This document shows, one piece after another, positions 7,889 through 15,989 of a DNA stretch of 64,000 bases. The notes beneath the pieces were generated by a model. It had not been told where the DNA came from, did not search any database, and worked only from the letters and a program-made list of their open reading frames with translations. Origin of the DNA: Clostridia bacterium (GTDB lineage: Bacteria > Bacillota > Clostridia > Lachnospirales > Lachnospiraceae); assembly GCA_910575245.1 (NCBI GenBank), contig CAJTEN010000011.1, forward strand, positions 1 to 64,000, written 5' to 3'. The translations under genes and the position numbers were made by a program. How positions within the stretch are numbered: the stretch's first letter is position 1; each line of letters begins with the position of its first letter.

Positions 7889-10336
7889 TCATGTCTTCTT
7901 CAACTTCGCAAACCCCGCATACATGATCTTCTGCCCGGCCTCATCGAACACGACCGTCACCTGGGAATCCCGCGGTCCCGGCTCAATCTTAAGCACCGTT
8001 CCTTCCCCATAACGCATATGCCGCACTCTGTCACCCACACCATATTCCAGTGGCCTGCTGCCTGCCGGCTCGATGGAAACCACACCGATCCCCTGCGTTG
8101 CCCGGGTAATATAGGGCTGATTCTCCACCGCAGTACGTTTCGGCCTGACCACTGCCTTAGGCTTTGCCTGAGCCGTCGCCGTTTTCCCTGGATGCGCTGC
8201 CCCGCCCTTAACCAAAAACGGCTTCCCGAACGGCATAGGCGTATCCTTCGGTTTGTCAAACGCATCGTCCGGTACGCGGCGGTAGGGTGTCTGTGCTTCA
8301 AAGGACTTTGTTTCAAAAGCTTTGCTCTCAAAAGGTTTCGCCTTGAAGAAAAGCCGCTCTTTCGAATCCTCTTCATATTCCTGATAATCCGGTTTCTTCT
8401 GTGTCTGAGGCTTATTATCCATCAATAACGGCGGAATTTCTCTGACAAAACGGCTGACCGGATTGTACTGCGTCTCTCCTCTGATCATGCGCTGTCTTGC
8501 ATAGGTGATGGTCAGATCCTCCTTTGCCCTGGTGATTCCTACATAGGCAAGCCGCCGCTCCTCCTCGATGTCCATCGGATCATCAGACATGATCGTCATA
8601 TAGCTGGGGAAGATACCGTCCTCCAGGCCTGCCAGGTATACATGCGGAAATTCCAGCCCCTTTGCGGAATGCAGCGTCATAAGCAGTACTCTGTTGTCAG
8701 TCTCGCCTACCCTGTCAATATCCGCCACCAGAGCCACCTCTTCCAGGAACTCACTCAGTGTCGGCTCATCGTGTGTCTCCTCATAAGCCACCACCTTACT
8801 GATCAGCTCATCGATATTCTCAATTCTGTCTGCGGCATCTTCCTCCTCGGACTCCTCCAGTTCTTTCACATACCCTGTGGTCTCCAGAATATCCCGCAGA
8901 AGCTCCTCCAGGCTGTAAAATTCTATCTTGCTGCGGAAAGTCTGTATCATGGTAACAAAGGGCTGCAGCCTGGACGCACTTCGCCCGATTGTCATGATCT
9001 GATCCGCTTCCTTCAGCGCGTCATAGAAACTGATCTGCCTGCTGTCAGCATACTCCTGCACACGCACGATCGTAGTCATACCGATGCCGCGCTTCGGCAC
9101 GTTGATGATACGCTTCACCGCCACGTCATCCCGTCCGTTATCTATGGTCTTTAAATAGGCTAGAATATCCTTGATCTCCCGTCTGGCATAGAAATTAACG
9201 CCGCCGATTACATCATAGGGAATCCCCTCCATGATAAATTTCTCTTCCAACAGACGCGCCTGTGCGTTGGTACGATACAGAACCGCACACTCACCGTACT
9301 GTGTCTCGCCGTTTCTCGTCTTGACAGCCACGTCGCCCGCTATGTACTCCGCCTCCTCGTAGGCAGTGTCAAACTGTCTGAAATGAATGCGGTTTCCTTC
9401 CTTCTTCTCCGTCCACAGCGCCTTATCCTTGCGCCCTGTGTTATTCTTGATCACGGCGTTGGCGGCATCCAGTACGACCTGCGTGGAACGGTAATTCTGT
9501 TCCAATTTGATCACACATGCCTCCGGATACACCTTCTCAAAATCCAGAATATTGCGGATATTCGCTCCGCGGAATTTATAAATGGACTGATCGTCATCCC
9601 CCACCACACACAGGTTACGGTATTTGCCCGCAAGCAGCCTGATCAGCTCGAACTGAGCCGTATTGGTATCCTGATACTCATCCACCATAATATAGCGGAA
9701 ACGCTCCTGGTAATTGTTCAGCACCTGTGCATCCGCCTTAAACAGTTCCACCGTCTTCATGATCAGATCATCGAAATCCAGTGCATTATTCTTATGCAGA
9801 ACTGCCTGATACTCCTTGTATACCTTGGCAATCCGGCTTGCATTGTAATCAAAGGCTGACTGCATCTCATACTGCAGCGGATCGATCAGTTCGTTTTTCG
9901 CTGAGGATATGGCACTCAGAACCGTCCGCTCCTTCAGCATCTTCGTATCAATCTGCAGCTTTTTGCAGATCTCCTTCATCACGCCTTTCTGATCGTCCGT
10001 ATCATAGATGGTAAAGTTGTTATCATATCCCAGCCTGTCAATATATCTGCGCAGAATCCTGACACAGGTAGAGTGAAATGTGGAGACCCATATCTGCTCC
10101 GCGCCGAAACCGACAATCTTATCCACTCGTTCCCGCATCTCACCAGCCGCCTTATTGGTAAAGGTGATCGCCATGATCTGATAGGGATTCACTCCCTCCT
10201 GATCGATCAGATAAGCCACTCTGTGGGTAAGTACTCTGGTCTTGCCGGATCCTGCGCCTGCCAGGATCAGAACCGGCCCCTGGGTTTGCATGACTGCCTG
10301 TTTCTGCTTGTCATTTAATGTATCATATATGCTCAT
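7889..10336 (-). CDS. pcrA: ATP-dependent DNA helicase PcrA (UvrD/Rep family)
   Basis: 815 residues, somewhat longer than the usual 720-750. All superfamily 1A motifs are visible: LAGAGSGKT (Walker A, ~26-34), AITFTNKAAGEM, VDEYQDTN, GDDDQSIYKFRGA, EQNYRST, the TLHSAKGLEFPHVYLAG motif and RRLAYVGITRAKEDL. The extra length is a low-complexity K/P/F-rich linker (~640-730) before the C-terminal Tudor-like RNA-polymerase-binding domain (GVGDRVRHMRYGEGTV). The enzyme unwinds DNA 3' to 5' in repair and replication restart. Start ATG at 10336; its ribosome site is weak. Confidence 0.97.
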   Translation of the reverse strand: MSIYDTLNDKQKQAVMQTQGPVLILAGAGSGKTRVLTHRVAYLIDQEGVNPYQIMAITFTNKAAGEMRERVDKIVGFGAEQIWVSTFHSTCVRILRRYIDRLGYDNNFTIYDTDDQKGVMKEICKKLQIDTKMLKERTVLSAISSAKNELIDPLQYEMQSAFDYNASRIAKVYKEYQAVLHKNNALDFDDLIMKTVELFKADAQVLNNYQERFRYIMVDEYQDTNTAQFELIRLLAGKYRNLCVVGDDDQSIYKFRGANIRNILDFEKVYPEACVIKLEQNYRSTQVVLDAANAVIKNNTGRKDKALWTEKKEGNRIHFRQFDTAYEEAEYIAGDVAVKTRNGETQYGECAVLYRTNAQARLLEEKFIMEGIPYDVIGGVNFYARREIKDILAYLKTIDNGRDDVAVKRIINVPKRGIGMTTIVRVQEYADSRQISFYDALKEADQIMTIGRSASRLQPFVTMIQTFRSKIEFYSLEELLRDILETTGYVKELEESEEEDAADRIENIDELISKVVAYEETHDEPTLSEFLEEVALVADIDRVGETDNRVLLMTLHSAKGLEFPHVYLAGLEDGIFPSYMTIMSDDPMDIEEERRLAYVGITRAKEDLTITYARQRMIRGETQYNPVSRFVREIPPLLMDNKPQTQKKPDYQEYEEDSKERLFFKAKPFESKAFETKSFEAQTPYRRVPDDAFDKPKDTPMPFGKPFLVKGGAAHPGKTATAQAKPKAVVRPKRTAVENQPYITRATQGIGVVSIEPAGSRPLEYGVGDRVRHMRYGEGTVLKIEPGPRDSQVTVVFDEAGQKIMYAGFAKLKKT

Positions 10337-10434
10337 TTATTTTCATGTTCCTTTGCTAAATTTTATCACGGATTCAAGATTTCCGAACCATCACGAACAT
10401 ACCGGATTTCCCATAACATGCCGTCTGCAGTCGG

Positions 10435-11427
10435 TCATAACAGCTTATAACCACAGTTTCCGCAGAATTTGGATCCTGTTGCCGGTGTACCGCAGTTCGG
10501 ACAGAATTTCGGCCCTGCCCCGCCGGCCGTCTGCGCATCCGGCCCGGCCTGCACCCCCTGTTGGGGCTGTGTAGCCGTATTGCCGCCCAGATTCATCTGA
10601 TTCACCATCTGCTGTCCGATCGCCATCCCCATCTGCAGCCCGAACATGTCAGACGCCATACCGGTACCATGACCACCCTTTGCCATACTGTCAGCCGCAG
10701 CCATCTGCGTATATCTGCCCATATCACCGATCATGGACTGTGCCGCTGCCTTCTCCTGCATCCGCCTGATTTCCTCCGGATAGGAAAAACTCTCGATCGT
10801 GAAACCGGAAATGCCGATACCCAGCCCTCGCATATCCCTGTCCAGATCCGCTTCGATTCCTTTCGCTATGCTTCCGGCATCTGCCTGCAGGTTGAACATA
10901 TCCCTGCCTTCCTTGCTGATCCAGCTCATCAGCAGCTGGTCCAGGCTGGCAATGATGCGCTCCTTCACATCTTCCACGGTATATCTTTGCCTGATGCCGG
11001 CCAGTTTCTCGATCATCACGTCATGCTCCGCCACCCGGCAGTTAAAAGTACCGAAGGCCCGTATCGGCATACCGCCCGGCAGTCCCGGCGCCTGAAGATT
11101 CACGGCATTCCTGGTACCCCATTTCACCAGCAATTCCTTCGTATTGATAAAAAGCACCTCGGCGCGCAGCGGTGTATTAAAGCCGAATCTGAAACTTCTA
11201 AGCGTAGTCAAAAACGGGATGATGTCAGACTCGATATCATAATCACCGTCCTCCTCGAAAATCCCCTCTACTCTTCCATTATAAAGAAAGACAGCATCCT
11301 GTCCCGGACGTATGATCAGCCTGGAACCTTTCTTAATCTCCTGGCCCGGCCATCTATAAAATATAACGCCTTCATCACTTTCATTCCACTCTACCAGATT
11401 AGAAAATTGATTTTTCAGAAATCCCAT
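10435..11427 (-). CDS. SPFH-domain protein with C-terminal zinc ribbon
   Basis: 330 residues. Start at 11427 (second ATG) gives a 6-base spacing to GGAGG. Residues ~1-230 form the SPFH/virion-core-like domain (FLKNQF..LVEWNESDEGVIF, EEDGDYDIESD, then QRYTVEDVKERI). A glycine/methionine/glutamine-rich linker follows, and the end is a zinc ribbon with two CxxC pairs (FCPNCG, FCGNCGYKLL). Members of this family are membrane-associated scaffold-like proteins of unclear role in Firmicutes. Three TGTTACA direct repeats lie 55-95 bases upstream of the start. Confidence 0.85.
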   Translation of the reverse strand: MGFLKNQFSNLVEWNESDEGVIFYRWPGQEIKKGSRLIIRPGQDAVFLYNGRVEGIFEEDGDYDIESDIIPFLTTLRSFRFGFNTPLRAEVLFINTKELLVKWGTRNAVNLQAPGLPGGMPIRAFGTFNCRVAEHDVMIEKLAGIRQRYTVEDVKERIIASLDQLLMSWISKEGRDMFNLQADAGSIAKGIEADLDRDMRGLGIGISGFTIESFSYPEEIRRMQEKAAAQSMIGDMGRYTQMAAADSMAKGGHGTGMASDMFGLQMGMAIGQQMVNQMNLGGNTATQPQQGVQAGPDAQTAGGAGPKFCPNCGTPATGSKFCGNCGYKLL

Positions 11428-11482
11428 CATGTTCCTCCATTCCGAAATGTCATCACAATATATACAGTTCCTGTTTCTTCAT

Positions 11483-11519
11483 TGTTACATGGTTTTATGT
11501 TACAGATTATATGTTACAA
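11483..11519. repeat. Three direct repeats of TGTTACA
   Basis: TGTTACA occurs at 11483, 11499 and 11512 (spacing 16 and 13 bases) upstream of the SPFH gene on the minus strand. This could be a regulator binding array, but the promoter elements are not clear. The same word, as TGTAACA, recurs in the 36.5-36.9 kb intergenic repeat. Confidence 0.4.
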
Positions 11520-11675
11520 TTCTGTCCTGGGTCAGGCGCCTTCTTTTGACGAACACGAATTCAGTATATCACAGAGTATAATTTCACCACAAGTTTTTTG
11601 CTCCAAGTTCATCACTTGCATTTTTTGCAGCATGTGTATAGTCCTGAGCCCTCCTGTTCCCTTGTCTTTTCCCTT

Positions 11676-12542
11676 TTATTGTACACCAATCACAATACCC
11701 ATAATAATAATCAATGCACAGATCATTTTATGGGTTGTCTCTTTCTCCTTAAATAAATATCTACCCGCCAGAATCGTTACCACACATCCTGCCTGCTTAA
11801 GCAGCGTCATCACCGTAATCCGGCTGCCCGGCATGCCGTTGGCAATAAAAAGCGCTCTGTCTGCAATGACAAACAAAACACTCAGCAGCCACACCCATTT
11901 GTTGCGGATCACACTTCCCATACGGACCGGTATCCGCGTAAACAGAATATATAAAAGATAAAACAATACAAGAAAGAACATATACCAGAACTGCAGCTGG
12001 GCGCTGCTTATTTCCCTCATCAGCAGCTTATCCAACAGACCTGACAGCGCATTAAGCATACAGGAGGCAAAAGCCATTACCACATACACGGTACCTACAC
12101 GCTGTTCCCCGCTCCCGCCTGCCTCATCCCTCATCCTGTGAGGTCTGTACTTCAATAGGAGAAGCCCGGACGACACGAAGAGCAGTCCCGCCACCTGATA
12201 TCTGCCAAGCACCTCCTGCAGCACAAAAACCCCGAGCAGCGTAGCAAACATCACCCTCGACAGGTCCAGCACACCATATAAGCTGATCGGCATTTTCTTG
12301 ATTGCCTTAAAGCTGAACATCCATGCCAGGAAAATGACAAAAGACTTGATCGATATATAAAAATAGAATTTCGGCTCCATCCCCGTCGCGTGCCTCACAT
12401 CCGGCAGTACAATCAGAAACGAAAGGAATGTATACATAAACAGTACCTCTATGGTAGAGTTTTTCTCCAAAGCCTTTTTTTTAAGGATTTCTCTGACGCC
12501 TTTTAAGATTCCGTATAATAAAACCAATACAATCCACAACAT
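11676..12542 (-). CDS. EamA/DMT-family transporter
   Basis: 288 residues if it starts at the ATG at 12542; the frame is open to 12641 but that would run antisense through tRNA-Gly. About ten hydrophobic segments in two halves, as in the drug/metabolite transporter superfamily (for example WIVLVLLYGILKG at the start, and in the second half VFVIADRALFIANGMPGS then CALIIIMGIVIGV). The substrate cannot be told. The ribosome site is weak. It is convergent to nothing and lies upstream of a ~250-base region before the SPFH gene in which I see no gene. Confidence 0.85.
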   Translation of the reverse strand: MLWIVLVLLYGILKGVREILKKKALEKNSTIEVLFMYTFLSFLIVLPDVRHATGMEPKFYFYISIKSFVIFLAWMFSFKAIKKMPISLYGVLDLSRVMFATLLGVFVLQEVLGRYQVAGLLFVSSGLLLLKYRPHRMRDEAGGSGEQRVGTVYVVMAFASCMLNALSGLLDKLLMREISSAQLQFWYMFFLVLFYLLYILFTRIPVRMGSVIRNKWVWLLSVLFVIADRALFIANGMPGSRITVMTLLKQAGCVVTILAGRYLFKEKETTHKMICALIIIMGIVIGVQ

Positions 12543-12604
12543 TTTTTTAATTATTCCAATCTTTTGCTTTTCTTTTTGTTCATTTACTGTTATAATAATC
12601 ACAT

Positions 12605-12675
12605 GCGGATATAGTTCATCGGTAGAACGCCAGCTTCCCAAGCTGGAGAGGCGGGTTCGATTCCCGTTATCCGCT
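12605..12675 (+). tRNA. tRNA-Gly, anticodon CCC
   Basis: A 71-base cloverleaf. Acceptor GCGGATA (12605-12611) pairs with TATCCGC (12668-12674), discriminator T. Anticodon stem CCAGC/GCTGG encloses loop TTCCCAA with anticodon CCC at 12637-12639. The T arm has GGTTCGATTCC. CCA is not encoded. The gene borders a tyrosine-recombinase remnant, fitting its use as an integration site. Confidence 0.95.
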
Positions 12676-12680
12676 TGCCG

Positions 12681-12707
12681 GAACCCTTGATTTTGCAGGG
12701 TTCTTTT
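12681..12707 (+). terminator. Intrinsic terminator of tRNA-Gly
   Basis: GAACCCT (12681-12687) pairs with AGGGTTC (12697-12703) across a 9-base loop and leads into TTCTTTT, directly after the tRNA. Confidence 0.8.
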
Positions 12708-12771
12708 ACTTTATAAGTTAAAGTAATCAAAGAGGTAATCAGACATATGTCCGATTATCTTTTTAATTTGC

Positions 12772-13143
12772 TTAAAATTCTGGAATTTCACTGATGACCC
12801 TGCTTTTCTTATCAAGATTCTTTCTATTTCTATGATAATGTTCCTCTGTGCAGCGGATATCTGTACGCCCCATTTGCTCCATGATCAGTTTGTTATCTAT
12901 ATGATTATCAAGCAGTATAGACCCATATGTTTTCCTGATCTTATGCGGGGATTTCCCCTGCCATATTTTATACGGGTGCTTCTCTAATAACTCTTTTCTC
13001 TTCATAGCTTCCATGCTGTTAAGCACATCGTTGATATCAATCTTAACACTCTCTATGATAAACCGCAATATTTCGCTATCCTGTCCATGCAGGCCATATT
13101 GCAGATTGGTCAATTCTATTGTACTTGCTATAATAGATCCCAC
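12772..13143 (-). pseudogene. Tyrosine recombinase (integrase), C-terminal remnant
   Basis: The open frame of 123 codons ends in the catalytic half of a phage-type integrase: SPHKIRKTYGSILLD carries the conserved HxxR box, and TEEHYHRNRK the nucleophilic tyrosine. The N-terminal arm and core-binding domains and the first catalytic arginine are absent, so the gene is a fragment. The first ~40 residues do not look like integrase. It lies ~100 bases from tRNA-Gly and reads toward it, as integrases of tRNA-targeting elements often do. No repeat of the tRNA 3' end was found by eye. Confidence 0.75.
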
Positions 13144-13351
13144 TCCAATTCCTATTAGATTTATTTAAAAAAGTACTGCCATGGCAAAACCACAACAGTA
13201 CCTAATCTTGTCTATATTCAATTTTCTCATTATTTTCCAAGATACACAAAAAGTATATCCCAATTGCAGCAACAGATCATTAAGCGGATTTTCTGTGACT
13301 TCCGCTTTGCTCCACTCACAAAGAACACCTCGCGGTATATCAGCCGTGAAT

Positions 13352-13540
13352 CAATGTCATTAAGTTAAGTCTATACACAGCGTCTGATATAATAGGATTC
13401 TCCTTAGGGCCGCCCCCTAACGCCGGTACTTAATGAGGTTTTCCACGAATTTAGTACCGCTGCGTTTGGAACCGAGCGAAAGCGCGTCCTCAGGAGGTTC
13501 CTATCATGTCAGGCGCGTCCGGCTTAACTTAACGACATTG
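13352..13540. mobile_element. MITE-like element, copy 1 (189 bp)
   Basis: The ends are imperfect inverted repeats: CAATGTCATTAAGTTAAG at the left and the reverse complement of CTTAACTTAACGACATTG at the right, with matching sequence extending ~45 bases inward (TATAATAGGATTCTCC against TGATAGGAACCTCC). A 9-bp target duplication GCCGTGAAT flanks it (13343-13351 and 13541-13549). There is no coding capacity. A second copy lies in inverse orientation at 40197-40387. Target length and end sequence are in keeping with IS4-type transposition, which is an inference. Confidence 0.85.
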
Positions 13541-13663
13541 GCCGTGAATAGTAACCATTAAGCAGCATTGGCAACAGAACACATTGGGACTCATACAACT
13601 TTGACATAACAATTTTTCTTCGTTCGTCATGCGTCGGATTATAAGCACTAAAAAACTGTTACA
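13541..13663. repeat. Dispersed intergenic repeat, copy A
   Basis: CCGTGAATAGTAACC, a later TTCTTCGTTCGTCATGC and AACTGTTACA (13654-13663) occur in the same order as related words at 36528-36620 (CCGTGAATAGTAATCC, TTCTTCACTCGTTTTG, TGTAACAGTT). This looks like a degenerate repeat family. MITE copy 1 is inserted in its left edge. The rest of 13144-13658 holds no gene. Confidence 0.45.
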
Positions 13664-15875
13664 GCACAACTTCCCCCGTCAGTTCCGCCCGGGAATCCCC
13701 ACCTGCATAAACTTTAAGGACACCCTCGCAGGGAATTTCCTTCATATCCCAGTCGTAATAACACAGTCCGGCATAAGGAACCGTAAACTCTACTTCCCTG
13801 GTCTCCCCCGCTTTCAGACTGACTTTCTCAAATCCCTTAAGCTGCCTTACCGGACGGATGCGCCTTGCCGACACGTCCTGCACGTAGCACTGCACAATTT
13901 CTTCCCCGTCCCGGTTCCCGGTATTGGTCACCTCTACGGAAACATGGATGCCTTCCTCCCTCTTTTCTGTTTTCCCGTTCCTGTAAACATAAGTTGTATA
14001 GGAAAGTCCGTAACCAAAAGGATACAACGGCTCCACCGGTGCATCCAGATACTTGGAAGTAAACTTGGACTTACCGCCCGGACGTCCGGTATTGATGTGG
14101 GCATAATACATCGGGCACTGTCCGGTCGCTGCCGGAAACGTAACCGTCAGCTTGCCGGACGGATTGACGTCCCCGTACAACACATCCAGAATTGCGTTTC
14201 CTGCCTCCACGCCCGGATGCCACGCCTCCACTATCGCGGCCGCCCTCTCTGCCAGCTCCGGAATGGCCAACGGCCTGCCGTTAATCAGCACAACCACCAC
14301 CGGCTTGCCGGTCTCAAGAAGCCGGTCAACCAGAGTAAGCTGCTCTGCGCTCACCGTAATCGATGCTCTGCTGGCCGCCTCGCCGCTCTCTTCTTTTTGT
14401 TCCCCGATCACCGCAACCAGAATATCGGATGCCTCCGCGGTCTCCTGCACCATCGAATCTGTCCTGACGCTCCTGCCTGCATGCTCATCCACGCGGTTCT
14501 CACAGCCTTCGCCTGCACAATATCTGTATGAAACGCCGCGTGCCTTACATGCATCCACTATGCTGACACAGTCTTCCGGCCTTGCGCCGATAGCCCAGGC
14601 TCCGGTCATCTGTCCTCCGTCTGCCGCAAGAGTACCGAACAGACCGATCTTCGCATCCGGTCTTAACGGCAGTACGTTATTATCATTTTTCAAAAGAACA
14701 ATAGATTTTGCGGCAGCCTCTCTTGCAATCGCCCGATACTCTCCCCGCAGCATCGCACCGCTTTCTCTTTCTTCGTCAGTCTGGTACGGATTGTCAAAAA
14801 GACCCAGTTCAAACTTGATCCGAAGCACATCCTCCACCGCACCGTCCAGCACACACTCCGGCACCTCTCCGCTTTCCACCAGTTCCTTCAGACATTCTAT
14901 ATAAGAATTGGAAGACATATCCATATCCATTCCCGCCAGGATCGCCTGTCTCGCCGCATCCTTCTTGTCTTCCGCAATTCCGTGGCTGACACACTCCGCA
15001 ATCGCGTTGGAATCACTGATCACCAGTCCGTCAAAGCCCCATTTCTCACGTAAGACATCCCGGAGCAGCCAGGAATTGACCGTACAGGGAACTCCGTTAA
15101 TATCATTAAAAGCCGGCATGACGGCTCTTGCCCCGGCCTCTACACAGGCCTGATAAGAGGGCATATATTCTTCCCACAGTCTCTGCATGGACATATCCAC
15201 GCGGTTATAATCGCGTCCCGCTTCTCCCGCGCCGTAGGCCGCAAAATGCTTCAGACATGCCGCCATGGCATTTGCTTTCGACAGGTCATCCCCCTGGAAA
15301 CCCCTCACCTTCGCCGCGCCGTAGGCACCATTCAGAAGTACGTCTTCTCCCGCACCTTCGCTGACGCGCCCCCAGCGGGCGTCTTTTGCCACATCCACCA
15401 TAGGTGCGAAGGTCATATGCACCCCTGCCGCCGTGGCCTCCTCCGCTGCGATCCGTCCGGTTCTCTCCCATAACGCAGGATCCCATGCGCAGCTTTCTGC
15501 CAGCGGAATCGGCATCACCGTGCGGAAACCATGTATCACATCATAACCGAACAGGAGCGGAATCCCAAGCCGTGTCTCTTCCACCGCGATCTTTTGCAGT
15601 CTGTTGACCGTAGCCGCGTCTCCGACCCCGTTATAGGAGCCGATCTTTCCGGCGCGCAGGTCTTCTTCATGAAAATCCTGCTCGGCGGTTCCCATCAGGC
15701 GGTTGAACTCTTCCTGGGAGATCCGCCCGTCAAACATCATGTTCAGCAATTCATCAAAACTGACATCGAAGGCGCCCACCAGGGACGGGCCGCACTGCTG
15801 CAGCTGCCCTATCTTTTCCTCCAGAGTCATTTCGGAACGTAATTGCCGTATCCTTGCTTCATAGTCTCTCTTCAT
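13659..15875 (-). CDS. Glycoside hydrolase family 3 (beta-glucosidase-like)
   Basis: 738 residues, start supported by GGAGG 6 bases upstream. The N-terminal barrel (~1-350) contains the GH3 landmarks: FAPMVDVAKDARWGR, KHFAAYGA, and GLVISDSN with the nucleophile Asp near residue 288. The (alpha/beta)6 sandwich follows (IVLLKNDNNVLPL) and a fibronectin-III-like domain ends the protein (HVSVEVTNTGNRDGEEIVQ). It hydrolyses terminal beta-linked glucose or xylose from oligosaccharides. No signal peptide, so cytoplasmic. The leader carries a 38-bp element shared with the GH78 gene. It follows the GH2 gene (15990) by 114 bases on the same strand but may have its own promoter. Confidence 0.93.
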   Translation of the reverse strand: MKRDYEARIRQLRSEMTLEEKIGQLQQCGPSLVGAFDVSFDELLNMMFDGRISQEEFNRLMGTAEQDFHEEDLRAGKIGSYNGVGDAATVNRLQKIAVEETRLGIPLLFGYDVIHGFRTVMPIPLAESCAWDPALWERTGRIAAEEATAAGVHMTFAPMVDVAKDARWGRVSEGAGEDVLLNGAYGAAKVRGFQGDDLSKANAMAACLKHFAAYGAGEAGRDYNRVDMSMQRLWEEYMPSYQACVEAGARAVMPAFNDINGVPCTVNSWLLRDVLREKWGFDGLVISDSNAIAECVSHGIAEDKKDAARQAILAGMDMDMSSNSYIECLKELVESGEVPECVLDGAVEDVLRIKFELGLFDNPYQTDEERESGAMLRGEYRAIAREAAAKSIVLLKNDNNVLPLRPDAKIGLFGTLAADGGQMTGAWAIGARPEDCVSIVDACKARGVSYRYCAGEGCENRVDEHAGRSVRTDSMVQETAEASDILVAVIGEQKEESGEAASRASITVSAEQLTLVDRLLETGKPVVVVLINGRPLAIPELAERAAAIVEAWHPGVEAGNAILDVLYGDVNPSGKLTVTFPAATGQCPMYYAHINTGRPGGKSKFTSKYLDAPVEPLYPFGYGLSYTTYVYRNGKTEKREEGIHVSVEVTNTGNRDGEEIVQCYVQDVSARRIRPVRQLKGFEKVSLKAGETREVEFTVPYAGLCYYDWDMKEIPCEGVLKVYAGGDSRAELTGEVVL

Positions 15876-15907
15876 TCTTGTCCTCCATCCGTCATACTTG
15901 CACTTTC

Positions 15908-15945
15908 ATGTCCTTTCCGACACAAATTCTTACGAAAAGTACGGT
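15908..15945 (-). promoter_or_regulatory. Shared 38-bp leader/promoter element, GH3 copy
   Basis: On the plus strand the core is CCGACACAAATTCT followed by TACGAAAAGTACGGT. It matches 36348-36385, upstream of the GH78 gene, at 33 of 38 positions, and both lie ~33-75 bases before their start codons. A shorter ACCGTA...TCGGAAAG pattern also precedes the GH2 gene starting at 18362. Likely a common regulator site or promoter. Confidence 0.6.
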
Positions 15946-15989
15946 TTTTCCCCTTTTCATCCAACACCGTGAATCATCTTATGAAGATT

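Noticed and set aside
10561..11961. Open frame of 466 codons on the plus strand
   Set aside because: It is antisense to the SPFH and EamA genes, has no ribosome site and a His/Arg/Pro-rich composition typical of a shadow frame.
12451..12690. Open frame of 79 codons covering tRNA-Gly
   Set aside because: It reads through the tRNA and is antisense to the EamA gene; no ribosome site.
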